A stretch of DNA of 64,000 bases from Accumulibacter sp. (lineage in GTDB: Bacteria; Pseudomonadota; Gammaproteobacteria; Burkholderiales; Rhodocyclaceae): NCBI GenBank assembly GCA_024235695.1, contig JACKLX010000004.1, forward strand, positions 186,001 to 250,000, written 5' to 3'. A model generated the notes under the pieces. It had not been told where the DNA came from and ran no database searches. It worked only from the letters and a program-made list of their open reading frames with translations. Shown here piece by piece: positions 27,798 to 38,267 of the stretch. The translations under genes and the position numbers were made by a program. Position 1 is the first letter of the stretch; each line of letters opens with the position of its first letter.

Positions 27798-29504
27798 ATG
27801 CGCTTCGCGACTGCCTCGCAACGAGCCCACAACGCTCTTCTTGCCGCGCTACTGCTGGCTTCTTCGCCACTGGCCGGGGCTGCCGGCCCGGTCGTGCCGG
27901 TGATCCCGAATGCTGGCTCGATTCTGCAGCAGATCACGCCGGTCGCGCCGCCGGAACCGTCTTCGACCGACACCGGGCTGAAGATCGCACCGCAAGGCGA
28001 CGTGACCGGTGCTGCGGGCGCGGCTTTCATGGTCAAGACCATCAGCCTTGGCGGCAACACGCTCTTCGACGCCGCGACGCTGCACGCGCTGGTGGCCGAC
28101 GCGGAAGGGCAACGCCTCACCCTTTCGCAACTCGATCAACTGGCAGCACGGATCACCGACTTCTACCACCGCCAGGGCTACCCACTGGCGCGGGCGATCA
28201 TTCCGGCACAGACGATCAGCGACGGGATACTGAAGATCGAGGTCATCGAGGCGCGCTACGGCCAGATCAATCTCGACAACAGCAGCCGCGTCGATGAGCC
28301 GCTGCTCGCGGCAACACTCTCGCCGCTGCAAGGCGGCCAGGTCGTCGAGCAGGACCGACTGGACCGCGCCCTGCTGCTGCTCTCGGACATACCGGGCGTC
28401 ATCGTACGCGCGACCCTGCAGCCCGGCGAGGCCGTGGGAACCTCGGATCTTCGGGTCGAGACGCTGCCCGGTGCGACCGTCAGCGGCAACGTCACGCTGA
28501 GCAATTACGGCAGCAGCTATACCGGCTACACGCGGATCGGCGGCACGGTCAATCTGATCAACCCGCTGCACCACGGCGACGTGCTGACGCTGAGCGGCCT
28601 CAGCTCGGGAAGCGATCTGACCAACTATGCTCGTGCGGCCTACGAATCCCTGCTGAATGGCCAGGGAACACGCGCGGGTGGCGCGTATTCGGCGCTGCGC
28701 TACGTTCTCGGCGGCTCGCTTTCGTCGCTGGATGGGCACGGGAACGCTGAAGTGGGCAGCCTGTGGATTAAGCATCCTTTCCTGCGCAGCCGCCAGAGCA
28801 ACCTCTATGGCCAGCTCGCCTACGACTACCTCAAGCTGCGCGATGAGTATGATGTCGGCAACATCCGTATCGATCGGCATCTCAGTAACTGGACGGCGAC
28901 CCTGTCTGGCGATGTCCGCGACGACTTCGTGTCCGGTGCCGTCGCCGCCTGGAGCCTCGGCTGGACTGCCGGGCAGCTCACCTTCGACGACCAGGTCGCC
29001 GAACGCGTCGACGCGGCGACGGCGAGAACGGCCGGCGGCTTCTCGCGATGGAATGTCAACCTGACGCGCCTGCAAATGCTTAGTGAGCAGAACTCGCTGT
29101 ATCTCGCATTCTTCGGGCAGTGGGCAAGTACCAATCTGGACTCATCGCAGAAGATGGTCGTCGGCGGCCCGTACACGGTACGCGCTTATGCTCTCGGCGC
29201 TGTCTCGGGCGATACCGGCTACCTCGGCACCTTGGAATTCCGGCGTGCGCTGGGCCGGGCCCTGGCCGGGGATTGGGAGGGCACGCTGTTCGTGGACGGC
29301 GCGCATGTGACGGTGAATCAGGACCCGTGGGTGGCGCGGACCAATAGCGCCACCTTGAGCGGCGCCGGCGTTGGGCTCAACTGGGCGGGGCCAGATCAGT
29401 GGTCGGCCAGGCTCTTTGTCGCGGCGCCCATCGGCGCCATCCCGTCGCTGGTCGGAAACACCTCGTCTGCCCGCGCCTGGGTGCAGGTCGGCAAGACGTT
29501 CTGA
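27798..29504 (+). CDS. Two-partner secretion outer-membrane transporter (TpsB, FhaC/ShlB type)
   Basis: This 568-residue protein has a Sec signal peptide (LLAALLLASSPLAGAAG) and then a linker. A POTRA domain lies at about 77-155 (KTISLGGNTLFD, then RITDFYHRQGYPLARA). A 16-strand beta-barrel follows. The conserved L6-loop motif appears as VRAY (about residue 460) where most members have VRGY or VRGF. The C-terminus ends in Phe, as outer-membrane barrels do for BAM recognition. It exports the preceding exoprotein, whose stop is only 10 bases upstream, so the pair is an operon. Confidence 0.93.
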   Translation: MRFATASQRAHNALLAALLLASSPLAGAAGPVVPVIPNAGSILQQITPVAPPEPSSTDTGLKIAPQGDVTGAAGAAFMVKTISLGGNTLFDAATLHALVADAEGQRLTLSQLDQLAARITDFYHRQGYPLARAIIPAQTISDGILKIEVIEARYGQINLDNSSRVDEPLLAATLSPLQGGQVVEQDRLDRALLLLSDIPGVIVRATLQPGEAVGTSDLRVETLPGATVSGNVTLSNYGSSYTGYTRIGGTVNLINPLHHGDVLTLSGLSSGSDLTNYARAAYESLLNGQGTRAGGAYSALRYVLGGSLSSLDGHGNAEVGSLWIKHPFLRSRQSNLYGQLAYDYLKLRDEYDVGNIRIDRHLSNWTATLSGDVRDDFVSGAVAAWSLGWTAGQLTFDDQVAERVDAATARTAGGFSRWNVNLTRLQMLSEQNSLYLAFFGQWASTNLDSSQKMVVGGPYTVRAYALGAVSGDTGYLGTLEFRRALGRALAGDWEGTLFVDGAHVTVNQDPWVARTNSATLSGAGVGLNWAGPDQWSARLFVAAPIGAIPSLVGNTSSARAWVQVGKTF

Positions 29505-29965
29505 GACGTTGGCCCCGCCACTTGGAAGCCGGCGACAAGCCTCCCGGACCACCTCGCCGGCAGTTCGCGAGCCGGTCTTGACGGGCTATCGGCGCATCTG
29601 ACGGAGAAGCCCCGCGCTGCTGCTGCCGGCAAACGAGGCAAGATCGTCTCTGGCCGCGTGCACGGTTTTCGTTCGCTGCCGCGGCAGCCGCTACGGCACC
29701 CCCGCCGCACGACACCCGCAGCACGCCTACCGGATCCAGGGCCAGCGGCTCCTGGCAGCGGTGCCAACGCGGAGCGTGCCAGGCTCCGGAAAATGGCCGC
29801 GACCTGATGCGATGGGCGCCGCCTGTTCCGCTGATCATTCGTGGTCATTCGCGACCAAGATCGCGTTTTTATCACTTCTGATACAATCCGCCGCTTGCCG
29901 CAACAGCGCCGGGACCCGCGGCAAGGTCCCACCGCAGCGCTTGAACGATACGTCGAGGTAACCGA
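29505..29965. other. 461-base intergenic region before the SulP gene
   Basis: No convincing gene. An extended -10 element (TGATACAAT, 29879-29887) lies about 80 bases before the SulP start and has no clear -35 box. A short dyad (TGGTC and GACCA around six bases) lies at about 29842-29857. No terminator with a T-run is seen after the transporter gene. Confidence 0.45.
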
Positions 29966-31738
29966 ATGCAAGCTCTTGCTCATCTCAATCGCCTGCTGCC
30001 CGGGCTGCAGCCCTTGCTAAAGTACCGTGCCGCAGACTGGCCGTACGACCTGCGGGCAGGCCTCTCGGTGGCGGCGGTCGCCATTCCGATCGCCATCGCC
30101 TACGCCCAGCTCGCTGGCTTCAGCCCGTCGACCGGCTTGTATGCGTCGATCCTGCCGATGGTGGTCTACGCCTTCGCCGGCACTTCACGCCAACTGATCA
30201 TCGGTCCCGACGCCGCCACCTGCGCGATGCTCGCCGCGGTGATCGCACCGCTGGCCGCCGGCAATAGTGGCCTCTACCTGACCTACGGCATCGCGCTGAC
30301 GCTGCTGACCGGCGCCTTCTGCCTGGCGGCGAGCTTCCTTCGCCTCGGTGGCCTGGCGGATTTCCTCGCCAAACCGATCATCATCGGTCTGCTCAACGGC
30401 GTATCGCTGACGATCCTGATCGGCCAGGTTGGCAAGGTGCTCGGTAGCAAACCCGAGGCCACGCGCTTCTTCAAACAGCTGCTGGAGATTCCCGACCTCG
30501 TGCTGCGGGCGCATTGGCAAACGGTGATCATGTCCATCGGCTGCGCTGCGGTGATGTTCTTCCTTCCACGGTACACCAAGCGCATACCGGCATCGCTGGT
30601 GACGATGATCATCGCCGGCCTCGCGGCTTTTCTGTTCGGGCTGGACAAGCACGGCGTGGCGCTGATCGGCCCGGTGGCCGGCGGCCTGCCCGATCTGGAA
30701 TGGCCGGAACTGCACGTCGATGTCGTCGGCGAGATCGCCGCTTCGGCAGCCGGTCTGGCGCTGGTGCTATTCACCAGCGGCATGCTCACCGCCCGCAGCT
30801 TCGCCGAACGCAACGGCTACGATATCGACGTGGACCGCGAGTTCGCGGCCTTTGGCCTGGCCAATATCGTCTCGGCGCTGTCGCAGGGGTTCGCCGTCAC
30901 CGGCGCCGATTCGCGAACGGCGGTCAGCGACGCCAATGGTGGCCGCACGCAGATGGTCAGTATCATCGCCGCGCTGACGATTTCGGTGCTGCTGTTGATC
31001 GGCACCGGCTCGCTGGCCTGGTTGCCGATTCCGGCGCTCGGCGTCGTGCTGATGTTCGCCTCGTCGTCGCTGCTCGACTTTCAGGTGTTCCGGCGCTATC
31101 ACCAGATCGAACGCTCGGCGCTCGTGCTGGGGGTGATCACCATGTTGGGTGTCCTCGCCTTCGGCGCGATCAAGGCGATCATGCTCGCCGTATCGCTGGC
31201 CTTGCTGATGTTCATCCGCCGGGTGGCTAGACCCGAGTGCGAAGAACTGGTCAACATCCCCGGCCGAGCCGGGCTGTACAACCACAAGCTGTTTCCCGAT
31301 GCAGCGATCATCGATGGCCTGCTGCTGCTGCGTTTCTGTGGCCCCCTGGTGTTCTTCAATGCCAACCACTTCCGCGCCGAGGTGCAACGGGCAATCGCCC
31401 GACAACCCGTTGCGGTCGAACGTGTGGTGCTCGACATGATCGCCATGACCGATGTCGATATCACCGGTATCGATACTCTGGAACGACTGGACGCGGAACT
31501 TGCGGCGAGGAACATCACGCTGATTCTGGCGGGACGGCAGATCGAGTTCGAGAAATGGCTGGTGGCGACCAAACACCCCGACGAGGCGCTGCGGCAGCGC
31601 GCCTTCCCGACCATGCGGCAGGCGATCCGCCATTGGCGGGTACGCGGCGACCTGGAAACGGCGGCTGACGAAAGCGACGGTTCGGCGGCCGCCGATGAGG
31701 CCGCTACGCCGGCAGCGCCAGCGCCCGGCCCGGCATAG
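29966..31738 (+). CDS. SulP-family anion transporter with STAS domain
   Basis: The 590-residue protein has 10-12 membrane helices. The SulP signature region (AIAYAQLAGFSPSTGLYASILP) is near the start and GFAVTGADSRTAVSDANGGRT lies in the later core. A cytoplasmic STAS domain follows at about residues 430-555 (VVLDMIAMTDVDITGIDTLE). SulP proteins carry sulfate, bicarbonate or other anions with H+ or Na+. The substrate is not set by the sequence. The acidic Ala/Pro-rich tail is probably disordered. No cysteine-synthesis or carbonic anhydrase gene is beside it to narrow the role. Confidence 0.92.
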   Translation: MQALAHLNRLLPGLQPLLKYRAADWPYDLRAGLSVAAVAIPIAIAYAQLAGFSPSTGLYASILPMVVYAFAGTSRQLIIGPDAATCAMLAAVIAPLAAGNSGLYLTYGIALTLLTGAFCLAASFLRLGGLADFLAKPIIIGLLNGVSLTILIGQVGKVLGSKPEATRFFKQLLEIPDLVLRAHWQTVIMSIGCAAVMFFLPRYTKRIPASLVTMIIAGLAAFLFGLDKHGVALIGPVAGGLPDLEWPELHVDVVGEIAASAAGLALVLFTSGMLTARSFAERNGYDIDVDREFAAFGLANIVSALSQGFAVTGADSRTAVSDANGGRTQMVSIIAALTISVLLLIGTGSLAWLPIPALGVVLMFASSSLLDFQVFRRYHQIERSALVLGVITMLGVLAFGAIKAIMLAVSLALLMFIRRVARPECEELVNIPGRAGLYNHKLFPDAAIIDGLLLLRFCGPLVFFNANHFRAEVQRAIARQPVAVERVVLDMIAMTDVDITGIDTLERLDAELAARNITLILAGRQIEFEKWLVATKHPDEALRQRAFPTMRQAIRHWRVRGDLETAADESDGSAAADEAATPAAPAPGPA

Positions 31739-31774
31739 AAGCCGCGGCGTGGCGGCGGTGGCCGAGCCTGCGCT

Positions 31775-32053
31775 TCAGCGTGCCTGCTCGTTCGCCAGCG
31801 CCTTGGCGGTGATCTGTTCGTAGAGGTCGATCACCCGCGCCGAAAGCTCGGCGTATTCGGGATGCCGGGCGACCAGCGGCTTGACGTCCTCGATGTCGGC
31901 GAAAACCCGCTCGAGAAAGGCGATGTCCATGTCGTCGAGCCGCTCGCCGGCATCAACCTTTGCCTTGAGGTCGAAGGCACGCGGCAGCCGCTCTTTTTCC
32001 ATTCGCTCCAGCAACACGCTGGCCACTCCCAAGTCGTTCGACTGCTGATCCAT
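31775..32053 (-). CDS. Small charged helical protein of unknown function
   Basis: The frame gives 92 residues from the ATG at 32053, with a strong AAGGAG site. The protein is acidic and almost fully helical ([19 protein letters not shown], then [15 protein letters not shown]). It has no cysteine, signal peptide or membrane segment. It converges with the SulP gene and is divergent from the M16 peptidase gene. I do not recognise the family. The ribosome site and composition support a real gene. Confidence 0.7.
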   Translation of the reverse strand: MDQQSNDLGVASVLLERMEKERLPRAFDLKAKVDAGERLDDMDIAFLERVFADIEDVKPLVARHPEYAELSARVIDLYEQITAKALANEQAR

Positions 32054-32431
32054 GGTTCTCTCCTTCGCTGATTGCTGCGCCAACGCGGCGGCTTGAGTCG
32101 AGGATGGTCCACCTTTTCCGGCGACAAGGCAATAGCGTCGGTAGCCATTGACACGGGATGCCGGCGGCGACAAATCACACGCCGTTACACAACCGGGACA
32201 GAGAGGCAACAGACCATGATCGGCCGATTCGATACTCTGCGTCCTGTCGCTGCCGCGCCCCCTCCTCCCCCTCCCCGCGCGGCATTGACCGCAGTACCCG
32301 GCCCGCCCAGACTCTCCCTCTGCGCGGGCCGTTCCTCTTCTGGAACGTGGCAGTCCCAGCTTGATGCCCGTTCCGTAGCGCGAACAGCGGCGCGGCGTCG
32401 CCCGACGCGAGCGCTTTATTGGAGTGATGTG
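32054..32431. other. 378-base divergent intergenic region
   Basis: It should hold the promoters of the small leftward gene and the M16 peptidase gene. A pyrimidine-rich run near 32258-32275 is flanked by GCCGCGC and GCGCGGC, which could pair. An ATG at 32216 with a GAGAGG site is in frame with the peptidase but encodes low-complexity Pro/Ala/Arg sequence ahead of the clear signal peptide, so I do not use it. Confidence 0.4.
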
Positions 32432-35176
32432 ATGAACCGATGGATGAAGACCTTCGCCTGCCTGCTGTCCTCGCTGATCCTTGCGTTCGCGCCGCATGCC
32501 GCGGGCGCCACCAGACCGATCCAGGCGACGCAGCTGCCAGCCGGCGTCGAAAAGCTCGGCACCGTTGAAGGAATCAGCGAGTATCGCCTTGCCAACGGCC
32601 TGCGCTTCATCCTCTTCCCCGACGCCGCCAAGCCGACGGTCACCGTCAACCTCACCTATCTGGTCGGCTCGCGTCACGAGAACTATGGCGAGACCGGCAT
32701 GGCGCACCTGCTCGAGCATCTGATGTTCAAGGGCTCGAAGAACTTCCCGGACCCGACCCGCGAGTTCAAGACGCGCGGTTTCCAGATCAACGGCAGCACC
32801 TGGCTCGATCGCACCAACTACTACCTCACTTTTCCCGCCAGCGACGACAACCTCCAATGGGCGCTGGCCTGGAATGCCGACGCAATGGTCAACTCGCACA
32901 TCGCCCGGAAAGACCTCGACAGCGAGATGAGCGTCGTCCGCAACGAGTTCGAGATGGGCGAAAACAGTCCGTCAAGCGTGATGCTGAAACGCACCCAGTC
33001 GCTGCTCTTCGACTGGCACAACTACGGCAACAGCACGATCGGCGCCCGCAGCGACATCGAGAACGTCAAGATCGAAAACCTGCAGGCCTTCTATCGACGG
33101 TACTACCAGCCCGACAACGCTGTCCTGACAGTCGCCGGCAAGTTCGACGAGCAGCAGGCCGTCAGGTGGATCGCCGGCGATTTCGGCAAACTGCCCAGGC
33201 CGACGCGCGCGCTGCCCGAAAACTGGACAGTCGAGCCGACGGCCGATGGCGAGCGTCAATTCACCATTCGCCGCAAGGGCGAGGTGCAACTGATTACCCT
33301 CGCCTACCGTACGCCATCGGGCCTGCACGCCGACGCCGACGCCGTCGCCATGGCCAGCGAGATACTCGGCGACACGCCCAACGGTCGTCTCTACAAGGCC
33401 CTGGTGCAAGCCGGACTGGCGGCGCAGGTCTTCGCCTTCAACGTTGACGCGCGACAACCGGGTTTCGTCGTCTTTGGCGCGATGGTGCGCAAGGGCGAGT
33501 CGCTTGATCGCGTTCGCGACAAGATGATCGAGGTGATCGAGGGCGGCTTTGCCCGCGACGCGGCGACCGCCGCCGAACTCGGTCGCACGGTCGCGCAGGC
33601 CCAGACCGCCTACGAGCGGGCGCTGGCCGACCCGGAGGTATTCGCGGTGAGCTTGTCCGAGTACATCGCACTGGGCGACTGGCGGCTTTTCTTCCTGGAT
33701 CGCAATAAACTTGACCAGCTCAAGCCGGACGAGATCGACGCTGCCGCCAGCAGGTACTTCGTACGTGACAACCGCGTCCTCGGCACCTTCGTTCCCGAGG
33801 ATTCGCCGCAGCGCGCGGTGATCACCGCGGCGCCAAGCGCCAGCGAGCTGCTGGCCAACTTCAAGGCGCCTGCCAAGGGCGACGCCGGCGAGGTCTTCGA
33901 CACCTCACACGACAACCTCAACCGGCGCACCCGGCGGTTGAACTTTGGCGACCTGAAGGTCGCGCTGCTGCCCAAGAAGAACCGCGGCCAGACGGTCAAC
34001 GTCGCCATGAGCTTCCACTGGGGCGACCTCGATGCGCTCAGCAAACGCGACATGGCCGGCAGCCTGGCAATGGCGATGCTGGCACGCGGCACCGAGCAGC
34101 TGAACCGTCAGGAGATCGACGACGAACTCACCCGCCTGAAGATTCGCGGTGGCCTGAGTCACTTTGAAACGACCCGTGACAAGCTGCCCGAAGCGCTGCG
34201 ACTGGTCGCGACCCTGCTGCGCGACGCCAGTTTCCCGGCGGCCGAGTTCGCGGAGCTCAAGCGCCAGACACTGACCGCACTGCAGGCGCAACTGGACAAT
34301 CCTCAGGAGCTTTCGCGCGATGCCCTGGCGGCGCACTTCAACACCTATCCGCCCGGCGACCCACGCTATCACGCGCCGCTGGCCGAACGCATCGAACAGC
34401 TGCGCGAGGCGACGCTGGAGCAGGTGGTCGACTATCACCGCGATCTGATTGGCACGGCGCGCGGTGAGATCGCGATCGTCGGCGACTTCGACGAAAAGGC
34501 CGTCGAGCAGGAACTTGGCCGGCTCTTCCCCGGCTACGTCTCGCGCTCACCGTACGCCCGCGTCGACCGCGAGTTCCGCGCCGTGTCGCCACAGCGCATC
34601 GTGATCGACACTCCCGACAAGGAAAACGCTTTCGTCCGCGCACGCCTCGACCTTCGGCTGCGCCAAGACGATGCCGACGCCCCCGCCCTGTACGTCGCGA
34701 ACGACATTTTCGGCGGCACCGCCGGCCTGTCGAGCCGCTTGATCGATCGCCTGCGCCAGCAGGACGGGATCAGCTACAGCGTCGGCTCGTCGCTGTCGAT
34801 CGGCAACCGTGAGCGGCTATCGACCTGGGTCTTTGCGGCGATGGCCGCGCCGCAGAACGTCAGCCGCGCCGAGCAGGCTTTCCTCGACGAACTCGCCCGG
34901 GCGCGCCGCGACGGTTTCACCGCGGCCGAAGTGTCCGAGGCCAAGAAGGGGATTCTCGAGGCGCGCGCCGTAGCCCGCTCGCAGGACAGCGCCGTCGCCG
35001 GCAACTGGCTATCGTTTCTCGACCTCGACCGCGACTGGCAGTTCTCGAAGGACTTCGAGGAGAAGGTGATGGCGCTCACCCCGGAACAGGTCAACGCCGC
35101 TTTCCGCAAGTACATCGACCCGGAACAACTGACGCTGGTCGTCGCCGCCGACGCCAGCAAGGCAAGACCGGACTGA
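32432..35176 (+). CDS. M16-family zinc metallopeptidase (tandem PqqL/pitrilysin-like)
   Basis: This 914-residue protein has a signal peptide (about residues 1-27, ending HAAGA) and two M16 repeats. The first half carries the inverted zinc motif [10 protein letters not shown] (HxxEH), with the downstream Glu probably in the [15 protein letters not shown] segment. The second half (from about residue 500) keeps the fold but lacks the metal motif, as in other M16 pairs that form a closed chamber. It probably degrades peptides in the periplasm. The ATG at 32432 has a GGAG site. It is a single gene, convergent with mscL. Confidence 0.92.
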   Translation: MNRWMKTFACLLSSLILAFAPHAAGATRPIQATQLPAGVEKLGTVEGISEYRLANGLRFILFPDAAKPTVTVNLTYLVGSRHENYGETGMAHLLEHLMFKGSKNFPDPTREFKTRGFQINGSTWLDRTNYYLTFPASDDNLQWALAWNADAMVNSHIARKDLDSEMSVVRNEFEMGENSPSSVMLKRTQSLLFDWHNYGNSTIGARSDIENVKIENLQAFYRRYYQPDNAVLTVAGKFDEQQAVRWIAGDFGKLPRPTRALPENWTVEPTADGERQFTIRRKGEVQLITLAYRTPSGLHADADAVAMASEILGDTPNGRLYKALVQAGLAAQVFAFNVDARQPGFVVFGAMVRKGESLDRVRDKMIEVIEGGFARDAATAAELGRTVAQAQTAYERALADPEVFAVSLSEYIALGDWRLFFLDRNKLDQLKPDEIDAAASRYFVRDNRVLGTFVPEDSPQRAVITAAPSASELLANFKAPAKGDAGEVFDTSHDNLNRRTRRLNFGDLKVALLPKKNRGQTVNVAMSFHWGDLDALSKRDMAGSLAMAMLARGTEQLNRQEIDDELTRLKIRGGLSHFETTRDKLPEALRLVATLLRDASFPAAEFAELKRQTLTALQAQLDNPQELSRDALAAHFNTYPPGDPRYHAPLAERIEQLREATLEQVVDYHRDLIGTARGEIAIVGDFDEKAVEQELGRLFPGYVSRSPYARVDREFRAVSPQRIVIDTPDKENAFVRARLDLRLRQDDADAPALYVANDIFGGTAGLSSRLIDRLRQQDGISYSVGSSLSIGNRERLSTWVFAAMAAPQNVSRAEQAFLDELARARRDGFTAAEVSEAKKGILEARAVARSQDSAVAGNWLSFLDLDRDWQFSKDFEEKVMALTPEQVNAAFRKYIDPEQLTLVVAADASKARPD

Positions 35177-35208
35177 CGTTCGAAACGGCGTGCCGGCGAC
35201 AGCGCCAC

Positions 35209-35643
35209 CTACTTCTTCAGGCTGTCGCGAATCTCGCGCAAGAGCACGACCTCTTCAGCCAACTGGGGCGGCTCTGCCGGCGCCGCCTGCGGCTCGCTCT
35301 TCCGGAGACGGTTCACCTGCTTGACCATCAAGAAGATGATGAAGGCGAGAATGATGAAATTGACCAGGATGGTCAGGAAGTGGCCATAGGCGAGAACCGG
35401 GACCTGCGCCTTCCTGAGCGCGTCGAGCGTCGTCGCCGTTCCTTCCGGCACGTTGCCGAGCACCACGAACATCCCGGAGAAGTCCAGCTTGCCGCCCATG
35501 ATCAACGCCACCACCGGCATGATCAGATCGCCGACCACGGCTTCGACAATCTTGCCAAAAGCGCCACCAATGATCACGCCAACCGCGAGATCCATGACGT
35601 TGCCTTTCATCGCGAACTCTTTGAACTCCTGCAGCATGCTCAT
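35209..35643 (-). CDS. mscL: Large-conductance mechanosensitive channel
   Basis: The 144-residue MscL is of normal length. An amphipathic N-terminal helix ([13 protein letters not shown]) precedes TM1 ([18 protein letters not shown]), which has the gate residues. A short periplasmic loop and TM2 ([19 protein letters not shown]) follow. The charged C-terminal helix ends [15 protein letters not shown]. It opens under membrane tension to release solutes after osmotic downshift. A single gene. Confidence 0.97.
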   Translation of the reverse strand: MSMLQEFKEFAMKGNVMDLAVGVIIGGAFGKIVEAVVGDLIMPVVALIMGGKLDFSGMFVVLGNVPEGTATTLDALRKAQVPVLAYGHFLTILVNFIILAFIIFLMVKQVNRLRKSEPQAAPAEPPQLAEEVVLLREIRDSLKK

Positions 35644-35773
35644 GATCTCCCCCTTGCTGTTGAATACGAGATGTACACCCTGGACGTTCCAATGATGCCT
35701 GTCTGAAAGCCTGCCTTCGTTCTCGGCGTCGGCCGGCAGCCATCGTCACGGCGCTCGCAAGCACCGTCGCCGC

Positions 35774-36931
35774 TCACACTCGACGCAGCTTGTCGCCGGC
35801 AGCGGCCAGCGTCGCCTCCTGCTTGGCGAAGCAGAAACGCACCACGCGGTCGTCGTGTCCGTCGTGATTGAACGCCGATACCGGAATCACCGCCACCCCC
35901 ACCTCGCGCGTCAGCCAGCACGCAAATTCGCGGTCGGGCAGGTCGGAAATGGCGCCGTAGCGTGCCAATTGGAAGTAGCTGCCGCGACAGGGCAACAATT
36001 CGAAGCGCGAGCCACGCATTTGAGCGCGGAAAAAATCGCGTTTCTGCTGGTAGAACCCAGCCAGGCCGAGGTGGCGCGAGGCGTCGCGCATATACTCAGC
36101 AACGCCGATCTGGCACGGGGTGTTGACCGTGAATACGTTGAACTGGTGGACCTTGCGAAACTCGTTCATCAGTTCCTGCGCGCCGAGCACGTAGCCGATC
36201 TTCCAGCCGGTAATGTGATAGGTCTTGCCGAACGACGAGACGACGAGGCTGCGCGCAGCGAGTTCCGGATGGCCGGCGAGGCTGTGGTGTCGCGCTCCGT
36301 CGAAGACGATATGTTCGTAGACCTCGTCGGAAAGCACGACGATGTCGGTGCCACGCGTCAGCTCTGCCAGTTGTTCAAGGTCGCTGGCGTCGAGCAGGCT
36401 GCCGCTGGGATTATGCGGTGAATTGACGATGATCATCCGGGTGCGCGGGCCGAGCAGCGAACGCAGCTGCTGCCAGTCTGGCCGGTAATCCGGCAACGAG
36501 AGCTGCGCGTACACCGCCGTGCCGCCGACGCATTCGATCGCCGGCACGTAGCTGTCGTAGACCGGCTCGAAGACGATCACTTCGTCGCCGCCGCGTACCA
36601 GCGCCGCGATGGCGGTGAAGATCGCCTGCGTGGCACCGGCGGTGACGGTGATTTCGTGGTCAAGGTCGCACGACACGCCGTAGAGCGCGGCGACTTTCTC
36701 GGCGATCGCCGCCCGCAGCTCGGGGACGCCGGCCATCGGTGGGTACTGGTTGCGGCCCTCGCGCATCGCCCGCAGGGTCGCATCGAACAGGGCGGTGTCC
36801 GCCTGGAAATCGGGAAAACCCTGCGACAGGTTGATCGCGCCACAGTCGGCAGCGAGTCTCGACATCACGGTAAAGATGGTGGTCCCGACCTTGGGCAGTT
36901 TCGAGTCGATGGCGACAGACGATGGGCGCAT
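35774..36931 (-). CDS. PLP-dependent aminotransferase (methionine/kynurenine type)
   Basis: The 385-residue class I/II aminotransferase opens with the subgroup-typical KLPKVGTTIFTVMSRLA and then INLSQGFPDF. The cofactor Lys lies in SSFGKTYHITGWK and the Asn/Asp/Tyr set in NSPHNPSG and LSDEVYEH. The substrate-carboxylate Arg is in VVRFCFAK. The layout fits YbdL-like methionine aminotransferases, which act in methionine salvage, although kynurenine-oxoglutarate transaminase activity is also possible. The ATG at 36931 is preferred over a TTG at 36973. Confidence 0.9.
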   Translation of the reverse strand: MRPSSVAIDSKLPKVGTTIFTVMSRLAADCGAINLSQGFPDFQADTALFDATLRAMREGRNQYPPMAGVPELRAAIAEKVAALYGVSCDLDHEITVTAGATQAIFTAIAALVRGGDEVIVFEPVYDSYVPAIECVGGTAVYAQLSLPDYRPDWQQLRSLLGPRTRMIIVNSPHNPSGSLLDASDLEQLAELTRGTDIVVLSDEVYEHIVFDGARHHSLAGHPELAARSLVVSSFGKTYHITGWKIGYVLGAQELMNEFRKVHQFNVFTVNTPCQIGVAEYMRDASRHLGLAGFYQQKRDFFRAQMRGSRFELLPCRGSYFQLARYGAISDLPDREFACWLTREVGVAVIPVSAFNHDGHDDRVVRFCFAKQEATLAAAGDKLRRV

Positions 36932-37141
36932 GGCAATCCGCGCCGGGCGCGGTGAACTGTGATCGAGCGCCAAGTGTAGGGCTGGCTTGTCGAGGAGACA
37001 AGCCAGCTGGTGAGCACCGCCGACAACGCCGCCGCCAGCCGGGCGAAGGCCTCGCCGCCTATCGCAGCGCCGAGGCGTTCTGATAGCATTGACCGGTCAG
37101 CCGCTCTCCCGAGCTTGTTCACTGCTCGTCTTGCGAGGCCC

Positions 37142-38218
37142 ATGATGACCACCATCACCGCGACCACCACCGCCCGGCGCTGCCTTTCGGCCGCCATCCT
37201 CAGCCTCTTGCTGCCGATCGCGAGCGTCAGCGCGGCGCCGCCACTGCCCGCACTCGGCGCCGAGCTGCACCAGTTGACGGTTTCCGGCGTCTCGTCGGGC
37301 GCCTACATGGCGGTGCAGTTCCAGGTCGCGCACTCAAAGCTGGTACGTGGCGCCGGCGTCGTCGCCGGCGGGCCATACTACTGCGCCGAGGGTTCGACCC
37401 GGCTGGCGCTGAGTCGCTGCATGTCGCCCACCTCGTGGGCACCGCTGCCGTCGGTCGCCGAACTGCGCGCCAACGCCGAAGCGCTGTCCGCCGCAGGCCG
37501 CATCGATCCGCTCGACAACCTGCGCGACGACCGGGTTTGGCTGTTCTCGGGTGGTCGCGACACGATTGTCGCGACGGCAGTAATGGACCGGCTGGCGGCC
37601 TTCTATGGCCAGTGGATGACGCCGGAGGCGATTCGCTTCGTCAAGTTGCCCGACGCCGGGCACGCCATGATCTCGGTCGCCGACCCCGGAGCCAATGCCT
37701 GCAGCAGCGAGGAATCGCCGTTCATCAACCGCTGTGGCGATCTCGATGCCGCCGGCGAGATGCTTTCACATCTGCTTGGCCCGCTACAACCGGCGGCGGC
37801 GACGCCACACGGCGAACTGCTCAGCTTCGACCAGAAGCCCTTCGTCGAAGGTCGGGCGGTTGACGCCGGGATGGCCGACGAGGCCTACGTCTACGTACCG
37901 CAGACCTGTCGCCGGGCCGTCTGCCGGGTTCACGTTGTTTTCCACGGTTGCCGCCAGAGCGCGGCACAGATCGGCCGCCTGTTCGTGGAAAGCGCCGGCT
38001 ACAACGCCTGGGCGGACAGCAACCGGCTGATCGTTCTTTACCCGCAGACGGTTCCTCGCTACGGCGCAGCAATGGGCTCGTGGACCTGGCTCAACAACCC
38101 CTTTGCCTGCTGGGACTGGTGGGGCTACTCGGGGAACGACTATCACACCCGCGAAGGACCGCAGATCAAGGCCGTGTACCGCATGATCGAGCGGCTGACC
38201 GCTGCGCGGCAGCCGTGA
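37142..38218 (+). CDS. Secreted PHB-depolymerase-like esterase
   Basis: The 358-residue alpha/beta-hydrolase has a signal peptide (to about residue 32, SVSAAPP). The lipase box is GVSSG with the nucleophile at Ser51. The His is probably in PDAGHAM. A C-terminal region (HVVFHGCRQSAAQIG, then GSWTWLNNPFACWDWWGYSG) is typical of short-chain PHB-depolymerase-family esterases. It would cleave poly- or oligo-hydroxybutyrate, or other esters, outside the cytoplasm. It is not the intracellular PhaZ type. The ATG at 37142 has a GAGG just ahead. It is a single gene, divergent from the aminotransferase. Confidence 0.85.
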   Translation: MMTTITATTTARRCLSAAILSLLLPIASVSAAPPLPALGAELHQLTVSGVSSGAYMAVQFQVAHSKLVRGAGVVAGGPYYCAEGSTRLALSRCMSPTSWAPLPSVAELRANAEALSAAGRIDPLDNLRDDRVWLFSGGRDTIVATAVMDRLAAFYGQWMTPEAIRFVKLPDAGHAMISVADPGANACSSEESPFINRCGDLDAAGEMLSHLLGPLQPAAATPHGELLSFDQKPFVEGRAVDAGMADEAYVYVPQTCRRAVCRVHVVFHGCRQSAAQIGRLFVESAGYNAWADSNRLIVLYPQTVPRYGAAMGSWTWLNNPFACWDWWGYSGNDYHTREGPQIKAVYRMIERLTAARQP

Positions 38219-38267
38219 ACGCAGCGCCGCGCGGAGCGCTAGGCGCCGGCTTGCGCCAGCGCAAGGC

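Noticed and set aside
32072-32431. N-terminal extension of the M16 peptidase to 32072 or 32216
   Set aside because: It would bury the clear signal peptide behind 72 or more low-complexity residues.
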